Shown here piece by piece: positions 1-9,698 of a stretch of 64,000 nt of DNA. Where the stretch lies: NCBI RefSeq assembly GCF_033962415.1, contig NZ_JAVIKH010000013.1, positions 1 through 64,000 on the forward strand. Direction: 5' to 3'. Source of the DNA: Candidatus Cetobacterium colombiensis. Its GTDB lineage: Bacteria; Fusobacteriota; Fusobacteriia; Fusobacteriales; Fusobacteriaceae. The first letter of the stretch is position 1; every line of letters begins with the position of its first letter. The position numbers and the translations under genes were made by a program. Below the pieces are notes generated by a model that ran no database searches, was not told the DNA's origin, and worked only from the letters and a program-made list of their open reading frames with translations.

Positions 1-127
1 TAAGACTTACGTTTACACCATTTATTGGTTTGCCATTTCTGGCATTTTGTTATTTTCATAACTTCTGACTATTTTCTCTATTCGGTTGTTAATGTCCTTT
101 TTCTTTGCGGCGGTTGTTCCCGCTACA
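1..127 (-). other. Start of an unidentified leftward transcript
   Basis: This stretch lies just downstream of a strong leftward promoter (134-162) and is visibly richer in G and C than its surroundings. The leftward strand can form a short hairpin, GCCA-GAAA-UGGC, near position 40. A reading frame opens with ATG at 59 (MKITKCQKWQTNKWC...) and runs off the window edge, but its ribosome-binding site is poor. It could be the leader of a structured RNA or rRNA operon, or the start of a small Cys/Trp/Lys-rich protein. I do not recognise it, and too little of it is inside the window to decide. Confidence 0.25.
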
Positions 128-133
128 AGAAGT

Positions 134-162
134 ATATTACCACAATTTTTATATTGTGTCAA
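134..162 (-). promoter_or_regulatory. Leftward sigma-70 promoter
   Basis: Read on the minus strand there is a consensus -35 (TTGACA, 157-162) and a -10 (TAATAT, 134-139) separated by exactly 17 bases. It directs transcription out of the left edge, away from the Crp/Fnr-family gene whose stop codon is at 171. Confidence 0.75.
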
Positions 163-170
163 CATTTTTT

Positions 171-815
171 TTATTTTTTTAAAATAAATTTATTTTTTCC
201 ATTTCTTTCTAAAATTCCATTTTTTACAAATTCACTTATCACTCTAGATAAAGCTGGTCTACTCACACCAAATCTTTCACTTAATTCATTTATTGAATGC
301 TTAAATACTATTTTATCTTCTTTTTTATTTTCTAAAATATAATCCATAACTTTTTCTTTTATTGTTTTATTATTAAAATGTGACCAAATTCTATTTGATA
401 AGAATTGTGTTCTATTAGAAATTTCATTTAAAAAATTTACTAAAATTTTTTCATTTAAATTAAAAGCTTTCAATAAATTTTTTTTATCAATATATATAAT
501 TTTCCCTTTTTCTAGAGCTATTAAATCAACAGGTAAAATATTATTATCTCCAAAAATAAAAGCTGACGCTATCATTTCTCCTTTTAATAAATTCTCTATT
601 TTTGTTATCTCTCCATTATCCTTTAACATCTCTGCACTTAAACTTCCATCTATAATCAAAAACAATCCGTCAAGTTTTTCATTTCTAAAAAATAAAACAT
701 CCTCTTTTTTAAAATTCTTAATTTCAAATTTTAAATTTTCAAACAAATATTTTAATTCCTCTTCCTTTACATTCTTAAATATTTTAAAAGTCATAAGTTC
801 TTTTATTTCTAACAC
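171..815 (-). CDS. Crp/Fnr-family transcriptional regulator
   Basis: A 214-residue DNA-binding regulator of the CRP/FNR superfamily. Residues of about 10-120 form the cyclic-nucleotide-binding-like beta barrel (FRNEKLDGLFLIIDGSL, then LLKGEMIASAFIFGD), a long dimerisation helix follows, and a winged helix-turn-helix lies at about 170-205 (LSERFGVSRPALSRVISEF). There are no cysteines, so it cannot carry an FNR-type iron-sulfur oxygen sensor. Its effector is unknown. The start is a GTG placed 5 bases after a GGAGG ribosome-binding site. It is divergent from aroE and appears monocistronic. Confidence 0.85.
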   Translation of the reverse strand: MLEIKELMTFKIFKNVKEEELKYLFENLKFEIKNFKKEDVLFFRNEKLDGLFLIIDGSLSAEMLKDNGEITKIENLLKGEMIASAFIFGDNNILPVDLIALEKGKIIYIDKKNLLKAFNLNEKILVNFLNEISNRTQFLSNRIWSHFNNKTIKEKVMDYILENKKEDKIVFKHSINELSERFGVSRPALSRVISEFVKNGILERNGKNKFILKK

Positions 816-917
816 ACTAACCTCCTAAATAAAAATAATAATATTTATAATTTTACTTTATAATAACATTGTTTATTACAAAAAATAATATTATAATTTT
901 ATAATAGAGGTGATTTT

Positions 918-1724
918 ATGAAAAAATTTGGTCTTTTAGGAAAAAATATAAACTATACATATTCTCCCATATTGCATAATAAAATTTTTGAAGTATACAA
1001 TATAGAAGGAGATTATGAAATATTCAATTTAGAAAATGAATCTCAAATTTATAATTTTTTAAAAATTTTAAAAAAAGAAAAAACTATTGGAATAAACGTT
1101 ACCATTCCATATAAAACATCTATTCTTAAATATGTTGATATAATTTCACCAGAAGTTTTATCTATTGGTGCTGCTAATTGCATAAAATTTGAGAATGAAA
1201 AGATTATTGCCTATAATACTGATTATTTTGGAGTTCTTAAAACTTTCGAAAAAATGGGATTAGATTTAAAAAATAAAAAAGTTATTGTATTAGGAAGTGG
1301 CGGTGCTGCCAAAGCTACTATTAAAGCTCTTCTAGATTCTAAAGCAATTGTTTATTTAGTATCTCGAAATAAAATTAAAGCTCAAAAAGAATTTGAAAAT
1401 ATATTTTTTCTTTCTTATGAGGAGCTCGTAAATAGTTCTGGATATTTAATTATAAACGCTACTCCAGTAGGAACTTTTCCAGATACAGATATCTCTCCTG
1501 TTTCTAGCGAAATCTTGCAAAATTTTGACTTTGCTTTAGATCTAATATATAATCCAGAAGAAACACAATTTTTAAAGTATGCAAAAAGTAAAGGAAAAAA
1601 AGTTGAAAATGGTTTATATATGTTAATAGCTCAAGGAGTTAAATCTGAAGAAATTTGGAATAATCTAGAGTTCAACTATGAAAAAATTTACAATGATTTA
1701 ATTGATATAATACATAAAAAATAA
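918..1724 (+). CDS. aroE: Shikimate dehydrogenase
   Basis: AroE reduces 3-dehydroshikimate to shikimate with NADPH in aromatic amino acid synthesis. The 268-residue product has the substrate-binding opening (GLLGKNINYTYSPILHN), the catalytic lysine in NVTIPYKTSIL (about residue 65) and the glycine-rich NADP motif GSGGAAKA (about 127). The length is normal. A GAGGTG ribosome-binding site precedes the ATG. The stop codon shares a base with an out-of-place ATG, and the following gene starts 17 bases later, so the two are probably cotranscribed. Confidence 0.95.
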   Translation: MKKFGLLGKNINYTYSPILHNKIFEVYNIEGDYEIFNLENESQIYNFLKILKKEKTIGINVTIPYKTSILKYVDIISPEVLSIGAANCIKFENEKIIAYNTDYFGVLKTFEKMGLDLKNKKVIVLGSGGAAKATIKALLDSKAIVYLVSRNKIKAQKEFENIFFLSYEELVNSSGYLIINATPVGTFPDTDISPVSSEILQNFDFALDLIYNPEETQFLKYAKSKGKKVENGLYMLIAQGVKSEEIWNNLEFNYEKIYNDLIDIIHKK

Positions 1725-1741
1725 TGGAGGATTTTTTAATT

Positions 1742-2095
1742 ATGAAAAAAATAGTTATTACTTGTCCAAAATGCAAAAATAAAATGAAAATAATGGATAA
1801 AGTAGCAAAATACAGATGTCCTACATGTAAAGAAATATATATATTTACATGGTATAAAAGAATATTTCAAAAATTTACTGGATTTTTTAAAGGTATCATT
1901 CAAACTTTTGTTGATATAAAAACAAATTTTGTAACTAAATATAGAAATACTAAAGCTACTTACAATTATATGAAACAGATGAAAACTAATATGAAAAATA
2001 ATCCAAACTGGTCTAACTATCATAGAGAACAAGCTGAAGAAAAAAAAATGAGACAAGCTCAAAAGCCTAGTTTTTGGGATAAGTTTAAAAAATAA
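1742..2095 (+). CDS. Small zinc-ribbon protein, function unknown
   Basis: A 117-residue protein with an N-terminal treble-clef/zinc-ribbon pattern, CPKC at about residues 8-11 and CPTC at about 28-31. This is followed by a basic, aromatic-rich middle and a Gln/Lys-rich C-terminal tail. An in-frame ATG exists at 1724, but the GGAGG at 1726-1730 lies inside that extension and is properly spaced from the ATG at 1742, so I use the latter. It follows aroE closely and precedes a bidirectional terminator. I do not recognise the family. Zinc binding is inferred from the four cysteines. Confidence 0.75.
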   Translation: MKKIVITCPKCKNKMKIMDKVAKYRCPTCKEIYIFTWYKRIFQKFTGFFKGIIQTFVDIKTNFVTKYRNTKATYNYMKQMKTNMKNNPNWSNYHREQAEEKKMRQAQKPSFWDKFKK

Positions 2096-2124
2096 AAAAT
2101 GGAGAACTAAATCTCCATTTTTTT
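2094..2124. terminator. Bidirectional terminator between the aroE operon and leuS
   Basis: A 7-bp stem (ATGGAGA at 2099-2105 with TCTCCAT at 2112-2118) is flanked by an A-run on the left and a T-run on the right. It can therefore end transcription of both convergent units. Confidence 0.8.
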
Positions 2125-4735
2125 ATTTTACTACTATATTTACAATTTTTGCTGGAACTACAATTATTTTTACAACTGTTTGTCCTTCAATGAATTTTTT
2201 AACATTTTCAATTTCTAAAGCTTTCTTTTCTAGCTCCTCTTTAGAAATAGATCTTTCTACTTCTAAAGTTCCTCTCAATTTACCATTAACTTGAACAGCA
2301 ATTGCTATTTCATCTGCTATAGTTAATTCTTCTTTATGAATTGGCCATGACTGTAAAAATAACATTCCATCATTTCCCATCTCTTGCCACAATTCATCAC
2401 AGAAGTGTGGTGTAAACGGAGATAACATTACAACAACATTCACCATTGCTTCTCTAAATATCTTTTTAGATTCTGATGTTTCTTTATCTGTTCCTAAAAC
2501 TTGAGTTCTAAAATCTTGCATCTCATTTAATAATTCCATAGTTGCTGCTATTGAAGTATTAAAATGATAATCCGCTTCTATTGATTCGGTTACTTTTTTT
2601 ATAGTTTGATGTAATTTTCTAACTAATCCTTTATCATCCTTACTTAATTTTGTGTAATCAATTTCTGTAGAGTCATTTAAGTAATCTTTATTTTCAAGAA
2701 CTAATCTCCATATCTTATTTAGGAATCTAGCAGCTCCTGCTAATCCATTTTCGTTCCACTCTAACTCTCTTTCTGGTGGTGCAGCGAACATTATAAATAA
2801 TCTAGTTGTATCTGCTCCATATTTATTTATCATTATCTCTGGATCTACTCCATTATTTTTAGATTTTGACATTTTTTCTACTTTTACCTGTACTTCTTCG
2901 CCAGTTGTTTTTAAGAAAGCTTGATTTCCTTTTAACTCAACTTCTTCAGGATATAAGAATCTATTTTCATTTACAGAATAATAAGATGGTCCTAATACCA
3001 TTCCTTGAGTTAATAATCTTTTAAATGGTTCATTTGATGATAATAATCCCATGTCTCTTAAAACTTTTGAGAAAAATCTTGAGTAAAGTAAATGCATAAC
3101 AGCGTGCTCAATTCCACCTATATATTGATCTACAGGTACCCAACCATCAACTATTTCTTTTTCAAATGGTAAGTTTGTATTTTTTGGATCACAGTATCTT
3201 AAGAAATACCATGATGAATCTACGAATGTATCCATTGTATCTGTATCTCTTCTTGCAGGTCCACCACAACAAGGACATACTGCATGTTTATAACTTTCTG
3301 AAGTTTCTAAAGGATTTCCATTTCCTGTGAATTCAACGTCTGTTGGTAATAATACAGGTAATTTTTCATCTTTTTCCATTACTACTCCGCACTTTTCACA
3401 ATATAAAGCTGGAATTGGTGTTCCCCAATATCTCTGTCTTGAAACTCCCCAATCTTTTAATCTATATTTTGTAGTTCTTTCTCCGTAACCTTTATTTTCT
3501 ACATATTCAGCTATTTTTGTTAATGCTTCTTTAGAAGATATTCCATTAAATTCTTCTGAATTAGTCATTGTTCCTGATCCTATAAAAGCATTTTTCATTT
3601 CATTTGATAAAATTACAATCTCTTTTTTAGTTTCTTTATCTATTGGATTAATTACAACTTTTATTGGTAAATTATATTTTTTAGCAAAAGCAAAATCTCT
3701 CTCATCATGTGCAGGTACAGCCATAACTGCTCCCGTTCCATAATTCATTAAAACATAATCTCCTATCCATAACTCTACTTTTTCATTATTAACTGGATTA
3801 ATTACATGCCATCCTGTATTTATTCCATTCTTTTCTTTTCCTTCTGCAGTTCTCTCTATCATGTCAGTATTTTTCATTGCAGAAACAGCTTCTTTTATTG
3901 ATGGATTAATTTTTAAAATCTCATCTACCAATGGATGTTCTGGAGCTATTACAGCATAAGTTACTCCAAATAATGTATCTACTCTAGTTGTAAATACTGG
4001 TAAATTGTCATCTTTTTCTACTAGTTTAAAGTTTATTTCTGTTCCAAAAGATTTTCCTATCCAGTTTTTTTGCATTGTTAAAACTTTTTCTGGCCATCCA
4101 TTAACTAACTCTTTATGTCCTTCTAATAACTCCTCTGCATAATCAGTTATCTTAAAGAACCACTGCTCTAAATCTTTCTGAATAACAGGAGTTTTAGAAT
4201 GTCTCCAACACATTCCGTCTTCAACTTGCTCGTTTGCTAAAACTGTTTGACAATCTGGACACCAGTTTACAGTTGATTTTTTCTTATAAACTAGTCCCAT
4301 TTCAAACATTTTTTTAAATATCCATTGATTCCATCTATAATACTCTGGAGTATATGTAGCTATTTCTCTATCCCAGTCATAAGACAATCCCATCATCTTT
4401 AATTGTCTATTCATATTATCTATATTAGATTTTGTCCATAATGCAGGGTGTGCTCCATTTTGAATTGCTGCATTTTCTGCTGGTAATCCAAAAGAATCCC
4501 ATCCCATTGGATGCAATACATTATACCCTTTCATTCTCTTATATCTTGCTATAACATCTCCAATTGTATAGTTTCTAGCATGACCTACATGTAATTTTCC
4601 TGATGGATAAGGTAACATCTCTAAAACATAATAATTTTCTTTTCCTTCAACTTTATTTTCAGTTTTAAATATATTTTCGTCTTTCCATTTTTGCTGCCAT
4701 TTTTCTTCAATTTGGCTAAAATTATATTCTCTCAT
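2123..4735 (-). CDS. leuS: Leucyl-tRNA synthetase
   Basis: LeuS charges tRNA-Leu with leucine. The 870-residue protein has the class I HIGH motif variant HVGH (about residue 48), a CP1 editing domain (TTRVDTLFGVTYAVIAPEH; AVMAVPAHDERDF) that removes mischarged amino acids, cysteine pairs of the zinc knuckles (CEKCG and CPCCGG), and the KMSKS loop at about 630. The length is typical for bacterial LeuRS. A terminator separates it from rlmB upstream, so it should have its own promoter. I saw no obvious T-box leader in the 75-base gap. Confidence 0.98.
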   Translation of the reverse strand: MREYNFSQIEEKWQQKWKDENIFKTENKVEGKENYYVLEMLPYPSGKLHVGHARNYTIGDVIARYKRMKGYNVLHPMGWDSFGLPAENAAIQNGAHPALWTKSNIDNMNRQLKMMGLSYDWDREIATYTPEYYRWNQWIFKKMFEMGLVYKKKSTVNWCPDCQTVLANEQVEDGMCWRHSKTPVIQKDLEQWFFKITDYAEELLEGHKELVNGWPEKVLTMQKNWIGKSFGTEINFKLVEKDDNLPVFTTRVDTLFGVTYAVIAPEHPLVDEILKINPSIKEAVSAMKNTDMIERTAEGKEKNGINTGWHVINPVNNEKVELWIGDYVLMNYGTGAVMAVPAHDERDFAFAKKYNLPIKVVINPIDKETKKEIVILSNEMKNAFIGSGTMTNSEEFNGISSKEALTKIAEYVENKGYGERTTKYRLKDWGVSRQRYWGTPIPALYCEKCGVVMEKDEKLPVLLPTDVEFTGNGNPLETSESYKHAVCPCCGGPARRDTDTMDTFVDSSWYFLRYCDPKNTNLPFEKEIVDGWVPVDQYIGGIEHAVMHLLYSRFFSKVLRDMGLLSSNEPFKRLLTQGMVLGPSYYSVNENRFLYPEEVELKGNQAFLKTTGEEVQVKVEKMSKSKNNGVDPEIMINKYGADTTRLFIMFAAPPERELEWNENGLAGAARFLNKIWRLVLENKDYLNDSTEIDYTKLSKDDKGLVRKLHQTIKKVTESIEADYHFNTSIAATMELLNEMQDFRTQVLGTDKETSESKKIFREAMVNVVVMLSPFTPHFCDELWQEMGNDGMLFLQSWPIHKEELTIADEIAIAVQVNGKLRGTLEVERSISKEELEKKALEIENVKKFIEGQTVVKIIVVPAKIVNIVVK

Positions 4736-4778
4736 TTCTTCACCCCATCATTTTTAATTTTATCTCATAATATAGCAT

Positions 4779-4804
4779 AAAAAAACCTGCACTTCCACAG
4801 GTTT
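4779..4804 (-). terminator. Terminator after rlmB
   Basis: A 7-bp stem (AAACCTG 4783-4789 with CAGGTTT 4798-4804). Read leftward it is followed by a T-run, so it ends the murA-rlmB transcript before leuS. Confidence 0.8.
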
Positions 4805-4810
4805 ATTTAT

Positions 4811-5521
4811 TTAATATAAATTTTTTGCTATCTCAGAAAGTATTATTCCACCTGCTACAGATACATTAAGAGAATTTATTTTTCCATGCATTGGAATTTT
4901 AACTAAAATATCACAATTTTCTTTAACTTTCTTTCTTATTCCTTCTCCTTCACTACCTAGAACAAGAGCTGTTTTATTTGGATATTTTTCTTCATGATAA
5001 TATTTTGTTCCTGATCCTTCTGCTCCATAAACCCAAAAATCTAATTTTTTCAATTTTTCAATAGCATCAGATATATTTGTAACTTTTACAATATCAACAT
5101 GTTCTATTGCTCCTGTTGATGTTTTTATTACTGTTTCATTTATTTTAACTGAATTTCTTTCTGGTATAATTATTCCTTTTACTCCAAAAATTTCAGCACT
5201 TCTTATTATAGCTCCAAAATTTCTAGGATCTTGAACTCCATCTAAAATTAAAACTATTGATTTTTCATCTCTAGCTATTTTTTCTAAAAACTCTCCTAAT
5301 TCTATATAGTAGTCATAATCACTTAAATAAGCTACTACTCCTTGAGAATTTTCTTCTTTCTTTCCAACTTGAAATATCTTTATATTTCTAGCTGAAGCTA
5401 AAGCTTTTAATTTTCCTAATTTCTCTTCTCTCATTCCCTTAAATATTTCAATCTTTTCAATATTGTTAGACTTATTTTGCAATAATTCTATTACAGGATT
5501 TATTCCTATTACTTTTTCCAT
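4811..5521 (-). CDS. rlmB: 23S rRNA 2'-O-methyltransferase (RlmB/TrmH family)
   Basis: A SpoU-class RNA 2'-O-ribose methyltransferase of 236 residues. It has the N-terminal RNA-binding substrate domain (INPVIELLQN) and the knotted catalytic domain with motif 1 (LDGVQDPRNFGAIIRSAEIFG), motif 2 (ALVLGSEGEGIR) and motif 3 (IPMHGKINSLNVSVAGGI). The family methylates G2251 of 23S rRNA, although closely related proteins have other targets, so substrate is by family only. It starts 13 bases after murA and is cotranscribed with it. Confidence 0.9.
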   Translation of the reverse strand: MEKVIGINPVIELLQNKSNNIEKIEIFKGMREEKLGKLKALASARNIKIFQVGKKEENSQGVVAYLSDYDYYIELGEFLEKIARDEKSIVLILDGVQDPRNFGAIIRSAEIFGVKGIIIPERNSVKINETVIKTSTGAIEHVDIVKVTNISDAIEKLKKLDFWVYGAEGSGTKYYHEEKYPNKTALVLGSEGEGIRKKVKENCDILVKIPMHGKINSLNVSVAGGIILSEIAKNLY

Positions 5522-5534
5522 TTTATCACCCTTA

Positions 5535-6806
5535 TTATATTTCTACTTTTATTCTTTCTATATTTGCACCTAATGCTTTCAATTTTACTTCTAAATTTTC
5601 ATAACCTCTATCTACATGATAAATTCTATTTACAACAGTTTCACCTTCTGCTAAAAGTCCTGCTAAAATTAACGAAGCTCCTGCTCTTAAATCACTTGCC
5701 ATAACTTCTGCTGAAGAGAATATGTCTACTCCATCTATTCTAGCTATGTTTGCATCTGTTGATATATTAGCTCCCATTCTATTTAATTCTGGAACATGCA
5801 TGAATCTATTTTCAAAAATTGTTTCTTTTATTTCACTCGTTCCATTTACTAAACACATTAAAGTCATCATTGGAGATTGTAAATCTGTAGGAAAACCTGG
5901 ATGAGGCATTGTTGTTGCTTTAACAGCTTTTAAATCCTTAAGCTTTGTTTTTGTTGTTAAAACATCTCCATCTATTTCAAATTCAGCTCCCATTTCTTCA
6001 AGTTTTGATATAAAACTTTCTATATGGTCTCTTACTACACCCTTTACTGTTATTGCTCCATCAAACATCAATGATGCAACAATGAAAGTTCCTGCTACAA
6101 TTCTATCTGGGATTATTGAATATTCACAAGGAGTTAATTTTTCTACTCCTTCTATCTCTAATCTTCCAGTTCCAATACCATTTATTTTGGCTCCCATTTT
6201 ATTTAAAAAATTACACAAATCATCAATTTCTGGTTCTCTAGCTGCATTCTCAATAATTGTTTTTCCTTTTGCTTTAACGGCAGCCATAACCACATTTTCA
6301 GTAGCTCCTACACTTGGAAAATCAAATACAACTTTTCCTCCTATTAATTCTTTTGTTTCACCCTCTACATATCCATGATCTATATTAATTTTAACACCTA
6401 GTGCTTCAAATCCTTTTAGATGTAAATCAACCGGTCTCGATCCTATTGCACATCCTCCAGGTAAAGAAACTGTTGCTTTTTTTTCATGAGCTAACATTGG
6501 TCCCATAACTAAAAATGATGCTCTCATTTTTTTTACTAAATCATAAGAGGCCACTAATGACTTTAATCCATTATTTATTATTTTATATGAATGTTCTCCT
6601 ATTTTTTCAATTTCAAGACCTAAACTTTCTAAAAGTTGAACAAGTGTATTTATATCTCTTAAGTTAGGAACATTATTTAAAACATAAGTTCCTTTCTCTA
6701 TTAATGTTGCGACTAATATTGGTAAAGCAGCATTTTTTGCTCCTTCAACAACTAATTCTCCAGCTATTTTATTTCCACCTATAATCTTAAACGCTTCTAC
6801 GCTCAT
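5535..6806 (-). CDS. murA: UDP-N-acetylglucosamine 1-carboxyvinyltransferase
   Basis: MurA transfers enolpyruvate from PEP to UDP-GlcNAc, the first committed step of peptidoglycan synthesis in the cytoplasm. The 423-residue protein has the N-terminal Lys-Asn pair ([12 protein letters not shown]24-N25), the active-site cysteine loop ([17 protein letters not shown]119) and the EPSP-synthase-like inside-out barrel repeats. Having Cys rather than Asp at this position predicts fosfomycin sensitivity. It immediately follows the DUF1694 gene (1-base spacing) and precedes rlmB. Confidence 0.98.
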   Translation of the reverse strand: MSVEAFKIIGGNKIAGELVVEGAKNAALPILVATLIEKGTYVLNNVPNLRDINTLVQLLESLGLEIEKIGEHSYKIINNGLKSLVASYDLVKKMRASFLVMGPMLAHEKKATVSLPGGCAIGSRPVDLHLKGFEALGVKINIDHGYVEGETKELIGGKVVFDFPSVGATENVVMAAVKAKGKTIIENAAREPEIDDLCNFLNKMGAKINGIGTGRLEIEGVEKLTPCEYSIIPDRIVAGTFIVASLMFDGAITVKGVVRDHIESFISKLEEMGAEFEIDGDVLTTKTKLKDLKAVKATTMPHPGFPTDLQSPMMTLMCLVNGTSEIKETIFENRFMHVPELNRMGANISTDANIARIDGVDIFSSAEVMASDLRAGASLILAGLLAEGETVVNRIYHVDRGYENLEVKLKALGANIERIKVEI

Positions 6807-7370
6807 CTATCTCTCCTTTTTTTCAAATCTATCTATTGGACATATTTTTCCAAGTAATCTATCAAAAAAATTCATTTCTTGAAATTTATCTAAACGCTCT
6901 GGTAATTTTGCTTTTAATTCTTTATAATGCTTTGGACAAATTTTATGTCCCTCACCATATATAAATCCTTCACTTAAACCTACATCTGTGTATACTTTTG
7001 TTGCACTTTCAAGCACAACCTCTTTATTCTCATTATCTAATGCATCTTGAGAGACAACTACTAATCCTATATTCCCTCTAAAAGTTATATCATCAACTAG
7101 TGTGTACCTAAGTCCTATTTTTTCAGCTTCATCTATATAAGGCTTTATAGACTCAAATGGAATGTCTCTTCTTATTTTTAAAAGTACTGCTCTTGAATCT
7201 CTCATATAATCTTTAATTTCATTATGTATAAGATTTCTTTCAATTTCTGGTTTATCTAATGCTGCTAAAACATTTTCTTTGAATTCGCCTAAATAAATTA
7301 ACTTTTCAGTTTGAGTTTTTAAGAAGTGTAACTTTGCTTTTTCTCTTTCTTTTATTATATCATCTACCAA
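6807..7370 (-). CDS. DUF1694 (YueI-like) protein
   Basis: A 187-residue cytoplasmic protein matching the YueI/DUF1694 family, recognised from its opening block (YLGEFKENVLAALDKPEI) and the alpha/beta core (LLKIRRDIPFESIKPYIDEAE; IGLVVVSQDAL). The family occurs beside murA-like and cell-envelope genes in several low-GC bacteria, and its function is unknown. The start is a TTG placed about 6 bases after GGTGAT. It is the first gene of the murA-rlmB transcript. I infer no enzymatic role. Confidence 0.8.
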   Translation of the reverse strand: MVDDIIKEREKAKLHFLKTQTEKLIYLGEFKENVLAALDKPEIERNLIHNEIKDYMRDSRAVLLKIRRDIPFESIKPYIDEAEKIGLRYTLVDDITFRGNIGLVVVSQDALDNENKEVVLESATKVYTDVGLSEGFIYGEGHKICPKHYKELKAKLPERLDKFQEMNFFDRLLGKICPIDRFEKKER

Positions 7371-7473
7371 ATAAAATCACCTTCTATAAAAATTTTATTT
7401 TTATTAATAATTATAGCATATAAAAACAAAAAAGTGATATAATTATATATAACCTTAATATACCGGAGGATCT

Positions 7474-8289
7474 ATGAGATTTAAACTTTTTTTATATTTT
7501 CTTTTGACTTTTTCTTTAAGTATATTTAGTCAAAATCAATTGATCAACATTACGGGTTTTGTAACTGATAAAGAGTTTAGGTTAGGAGATGCTACTATTT
7601 GTTTTTTTAATAGTTCCAACGAAGTAAAGTGTGTAAAAAGTGACATCAGTGGAAAATTTACCATTGATTTACCTAAAAATAAATATAGAATCACAGTCAA
7701 AAAAAAAGGTTACACATCTTTAGTTGGAGAAAACTTTTATATTGATTATATCTTTAACCCACCTAAAGAATTAGTTTTAAACATGACTGATAATACAATA
7801 AATATTTACGGTAAAGTTATTGATAACTTTGGAGAACCTTTAAAAAAAGCCAATATAAATATTAAAATTGGAGAAAATCTTTTAGAAACAGAAACAAATG
7901 ATAATGGATTTTTCTCTTTTAAAGGACATGTAGGATTAATTTCTATTTTTGCTGAAAAAATAGGTTTCTATGGAAATGGTGTATCTATGCTTATTCAAAA
8001 TGAAAAATTTATAAATGACATCTCAATTGTTTTAGAAGCTAAAACTTTTTATATATCTGGAGCTTTAATTAAAGGAAATACATATTTAAAAAATACCACT
8101 CTTGAACTTATAAATGGAAGTAACAATAAAGTTATTGCATCTTTAACTACTTCAAATGATGGACTTTTTGAATTTAGAGATATTTTAAATTATGAAAAAG
8201 CTTACTTCAGGATTCCTAGCTTAGGTTTTAAAAGTAAAGTTTTTTCTATAAATAAAGATTTAAGACAATTTAATATATTTACAGATTAA
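7474..8289 (+). CDS. Secreted protein with carboxypeptidase-regulatory-like repeats
   Basis: A 271-residue exported protein. Residues 1-19 form a signal peptide (Arg/Lys start, then a Leu/Phe core ending near SIFSQ). The rest consists of at least two, probably three, beta-sandwich repeats of the CarboxypepD_reg type: ITGFVTDKEFRLGDATI, IYGKVIDNFGEPLKKANINI, and a weaker third copy near residue 190. There is no catalytic domain. Such domains usually act as structural or adhesive modules at the cell surface. It is a single gene with a good GGAGG site and its own terminator. The secretin at 12094 carries a similar domain. Confidence 0.75.
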   Translation: MRFKLFLYFLLTFSLSIFSQNQLINITGFVTDKEFRLGDATICFFNSSNEVKCVKSDISGKFTIDLPKNKYRITVKKKGYTSLVGENFYIDYIFNPPKELVLNMTDNTINIYGKVIDNFGEPLKKANINIKIGENLLETETNDNGFFSFKGHVGLISIFAEKIGFYGNGVSMLIQNEKFINDISIVLEAKTFYISGALIKGNTYLKNTTLELINGSNNKVIASLTTSNDGLFEFRDILNYEKAYFRIPSLGFKSKVFSINKDLRQFNIFTD

Positions 8290-8326
8290 AAAAGAAGCTA
8301 CTATTTGTGTAGCTTCTTTAATTTTT
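8287..8326. terminator. Bidirectional terminator
   Basis: An 11-bp stem (AAAGAAGCTAC 8291-8301 with GTAGCTTCTTT 8309-8319) sits between convergent genes, with A-rich and T-rich flanks. Confidence 0.85.
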
Positions 8327-8327
8327 A

Positions 8328-9677
8328 TTACTTATTTAATCTTTTATTTAATTCTTCAGCTTGTTTTTCAAAACCTTTTTTTCCTAATAAAGCAAACATA
8401 TTAGCTTTATAAGCTTCTACTCCTGGTTGATCAAATGGATTAACTCCTAATATGTATCCACTAACTCCACAAGCTTTTTCGAAGAAATAGAACATATATC
8501 CTAAGTGATATGGTGTTGCTTCTGGTAAATTAACTATTAAGTTAGGAACTCCACCGTCAACATGAGCTAAAACTGTTCCTTGAGCTGCTTTTTTATTTAC
8601 AAAATCCATACCTTTTCCAGCTAAATAGTTTAACCCATCTAAATCTAGTTCATCTTTCTCTATTATAATATCACATTCTGGTGTTTCTATATTTACTAAA
8701 GTTTCTATTAAAATTCTTTTTCCATCTTGAATAAATTGTCCCATAGAGTGTAAATCTGTAGAAAAATCTGCTGCTGCTGGTAATAAACTTTTTCCATCTT
8801 TTCCTTCTGATTCTCCAAATAATTGTTTCCACCACTCACCGATATAGTGTAATCTTGGTTCATAATTTATTAGCATCTCTACATCTTTACCTTTTCTATT
8901 TAAAATATTTCTTATAGTTGCATATTTTAAACAATCATTGTTTTCAAACGGAGCTTTATAATCCTCTTGTGCATCTCTAGCTCCTGCCATTAATTCATCT
9001 ATACTAATTCCTGCTGCTGCTATTGGTAATAATCCAACTGCAGTTAAAACAGAGAATCTTCCTCCTACATTATCAGGTACTACAAATGTTTCATATCCTT
9101 CATCTGTTGCTAATTTTTTTAAAGCACCTTTACTTGCATCTGTTGTTGCATAAATTCTTCTTCTTGCTTCTTCTACTCCATATTTTTCTTCTAAATGTTT
9201 TTTAAATACTCTGAAAGCTATAGCGGGTTCTGTTGTTGTTCCTGATTTAGAAATTACGTTTACCGAGTAATCTCTATCACCTATTATTTCTAATAATTCT
9301 TTTAAATATTTTCCTGATATATTTTGTCCTGCAAAATAAATTTCTGGACCTTTTCTTTTTGATTTTGGTTGATTATTGTAGAATGTATGAGATAAAAATT
9401 CTATTGCTGCTCTTGCACCTAAATACGAACCTCCAATTCCAATTACAACTAAAACTTCTGAATCATTTTTTATTTTTGCTGCTGCATCTTTTATTCTGTT
9501 AAATTCAACTTTATCATAATTTGTTGGTAAATCAACCCATCCTAAAAAATCATTTCCAGCACCTGTACCATTCATTAAAGTTTCTACTGCAGTTTTACAT
9601 TGAGCTTCCATTAACTCTAATTCATTCTCTTTGAAAAATCCTAATGCATTTGAATAATCAAATGATAATTTTTTCAT
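8328..9677 (-). CDS. pgi: Glucose-6-phosphate isomerase
   Basis: Pgi interconverts glucose-6-phosphate and fructose-6-phosphate in glycolysis. The 449-residue protein is the compact bacterial form. It has the sugar-phosphate-binding SIS segments ([17 protein letters not shown] and [14 protein letters not shown]), the PGI signature regions ([13 protein letters not shown]) and a C-terminal block ([12 protein letters not shown]) containing the catalytic lysine. It has a standard GGAGG site and is followed by a convergent terminator. It starts 21 bases after the SLH protein gene and may be read with it. Confidence 0.97.
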   Translation of the reverse strand: MKKLSFDYSNALGFFKENELELMEAQCKTAVETLMNGTGAGNDFLGWVDLPTNYDKVEFNRIKDAAAKIKNDSEVLVVIGIGGSYLGARAAIEFLSHTFYNNQPKSKRKGPEIYFAGQNISGKYLKELLEIIGDRDYSVNVISKSGTTTEPAIAFRVFKKHLEEKYGVEEARRRIYATTDASKGALKKLATDEGYETFVVPDNVGGRFSVLTAVGLLPIAAAGISIDELMAGARDAQEDYKAPFENNDCLKYATIRNILNRKGKDVEMLINYEPRLHYIGEWWKQLFGESEGKDGKSLLPAAADFSTDLHSMGQFIQDGKRILIETLVNIETPECDIIIEKDELDLDGLNYLAGKGMDFVNKKAAQGTVLAHVDGGVPNLIVNLPEATPYHLGYMFYFFEKACGVSGYILGVNPFDQPGVEAYKANMFALLGKKGFEKQAEELNKRLNK

Positions 9678-9698
9678 AATCTATACCTCCATTTTTAG

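Noticed and set aside
25-342. A 105-codon rightward frame at the left edge
   Set aside because: It is antisense to the end of the Crp/Fnr-family gene and to the leftward promoter, is Phe-rich low complexity and has no ribosome-binding site.
1736-2062. A 108-codon leftward frame
   Set aside because: It is antisense to the zinc-ribbon gene, whose sense frame has a good start site and a conserved cysteine pattern.
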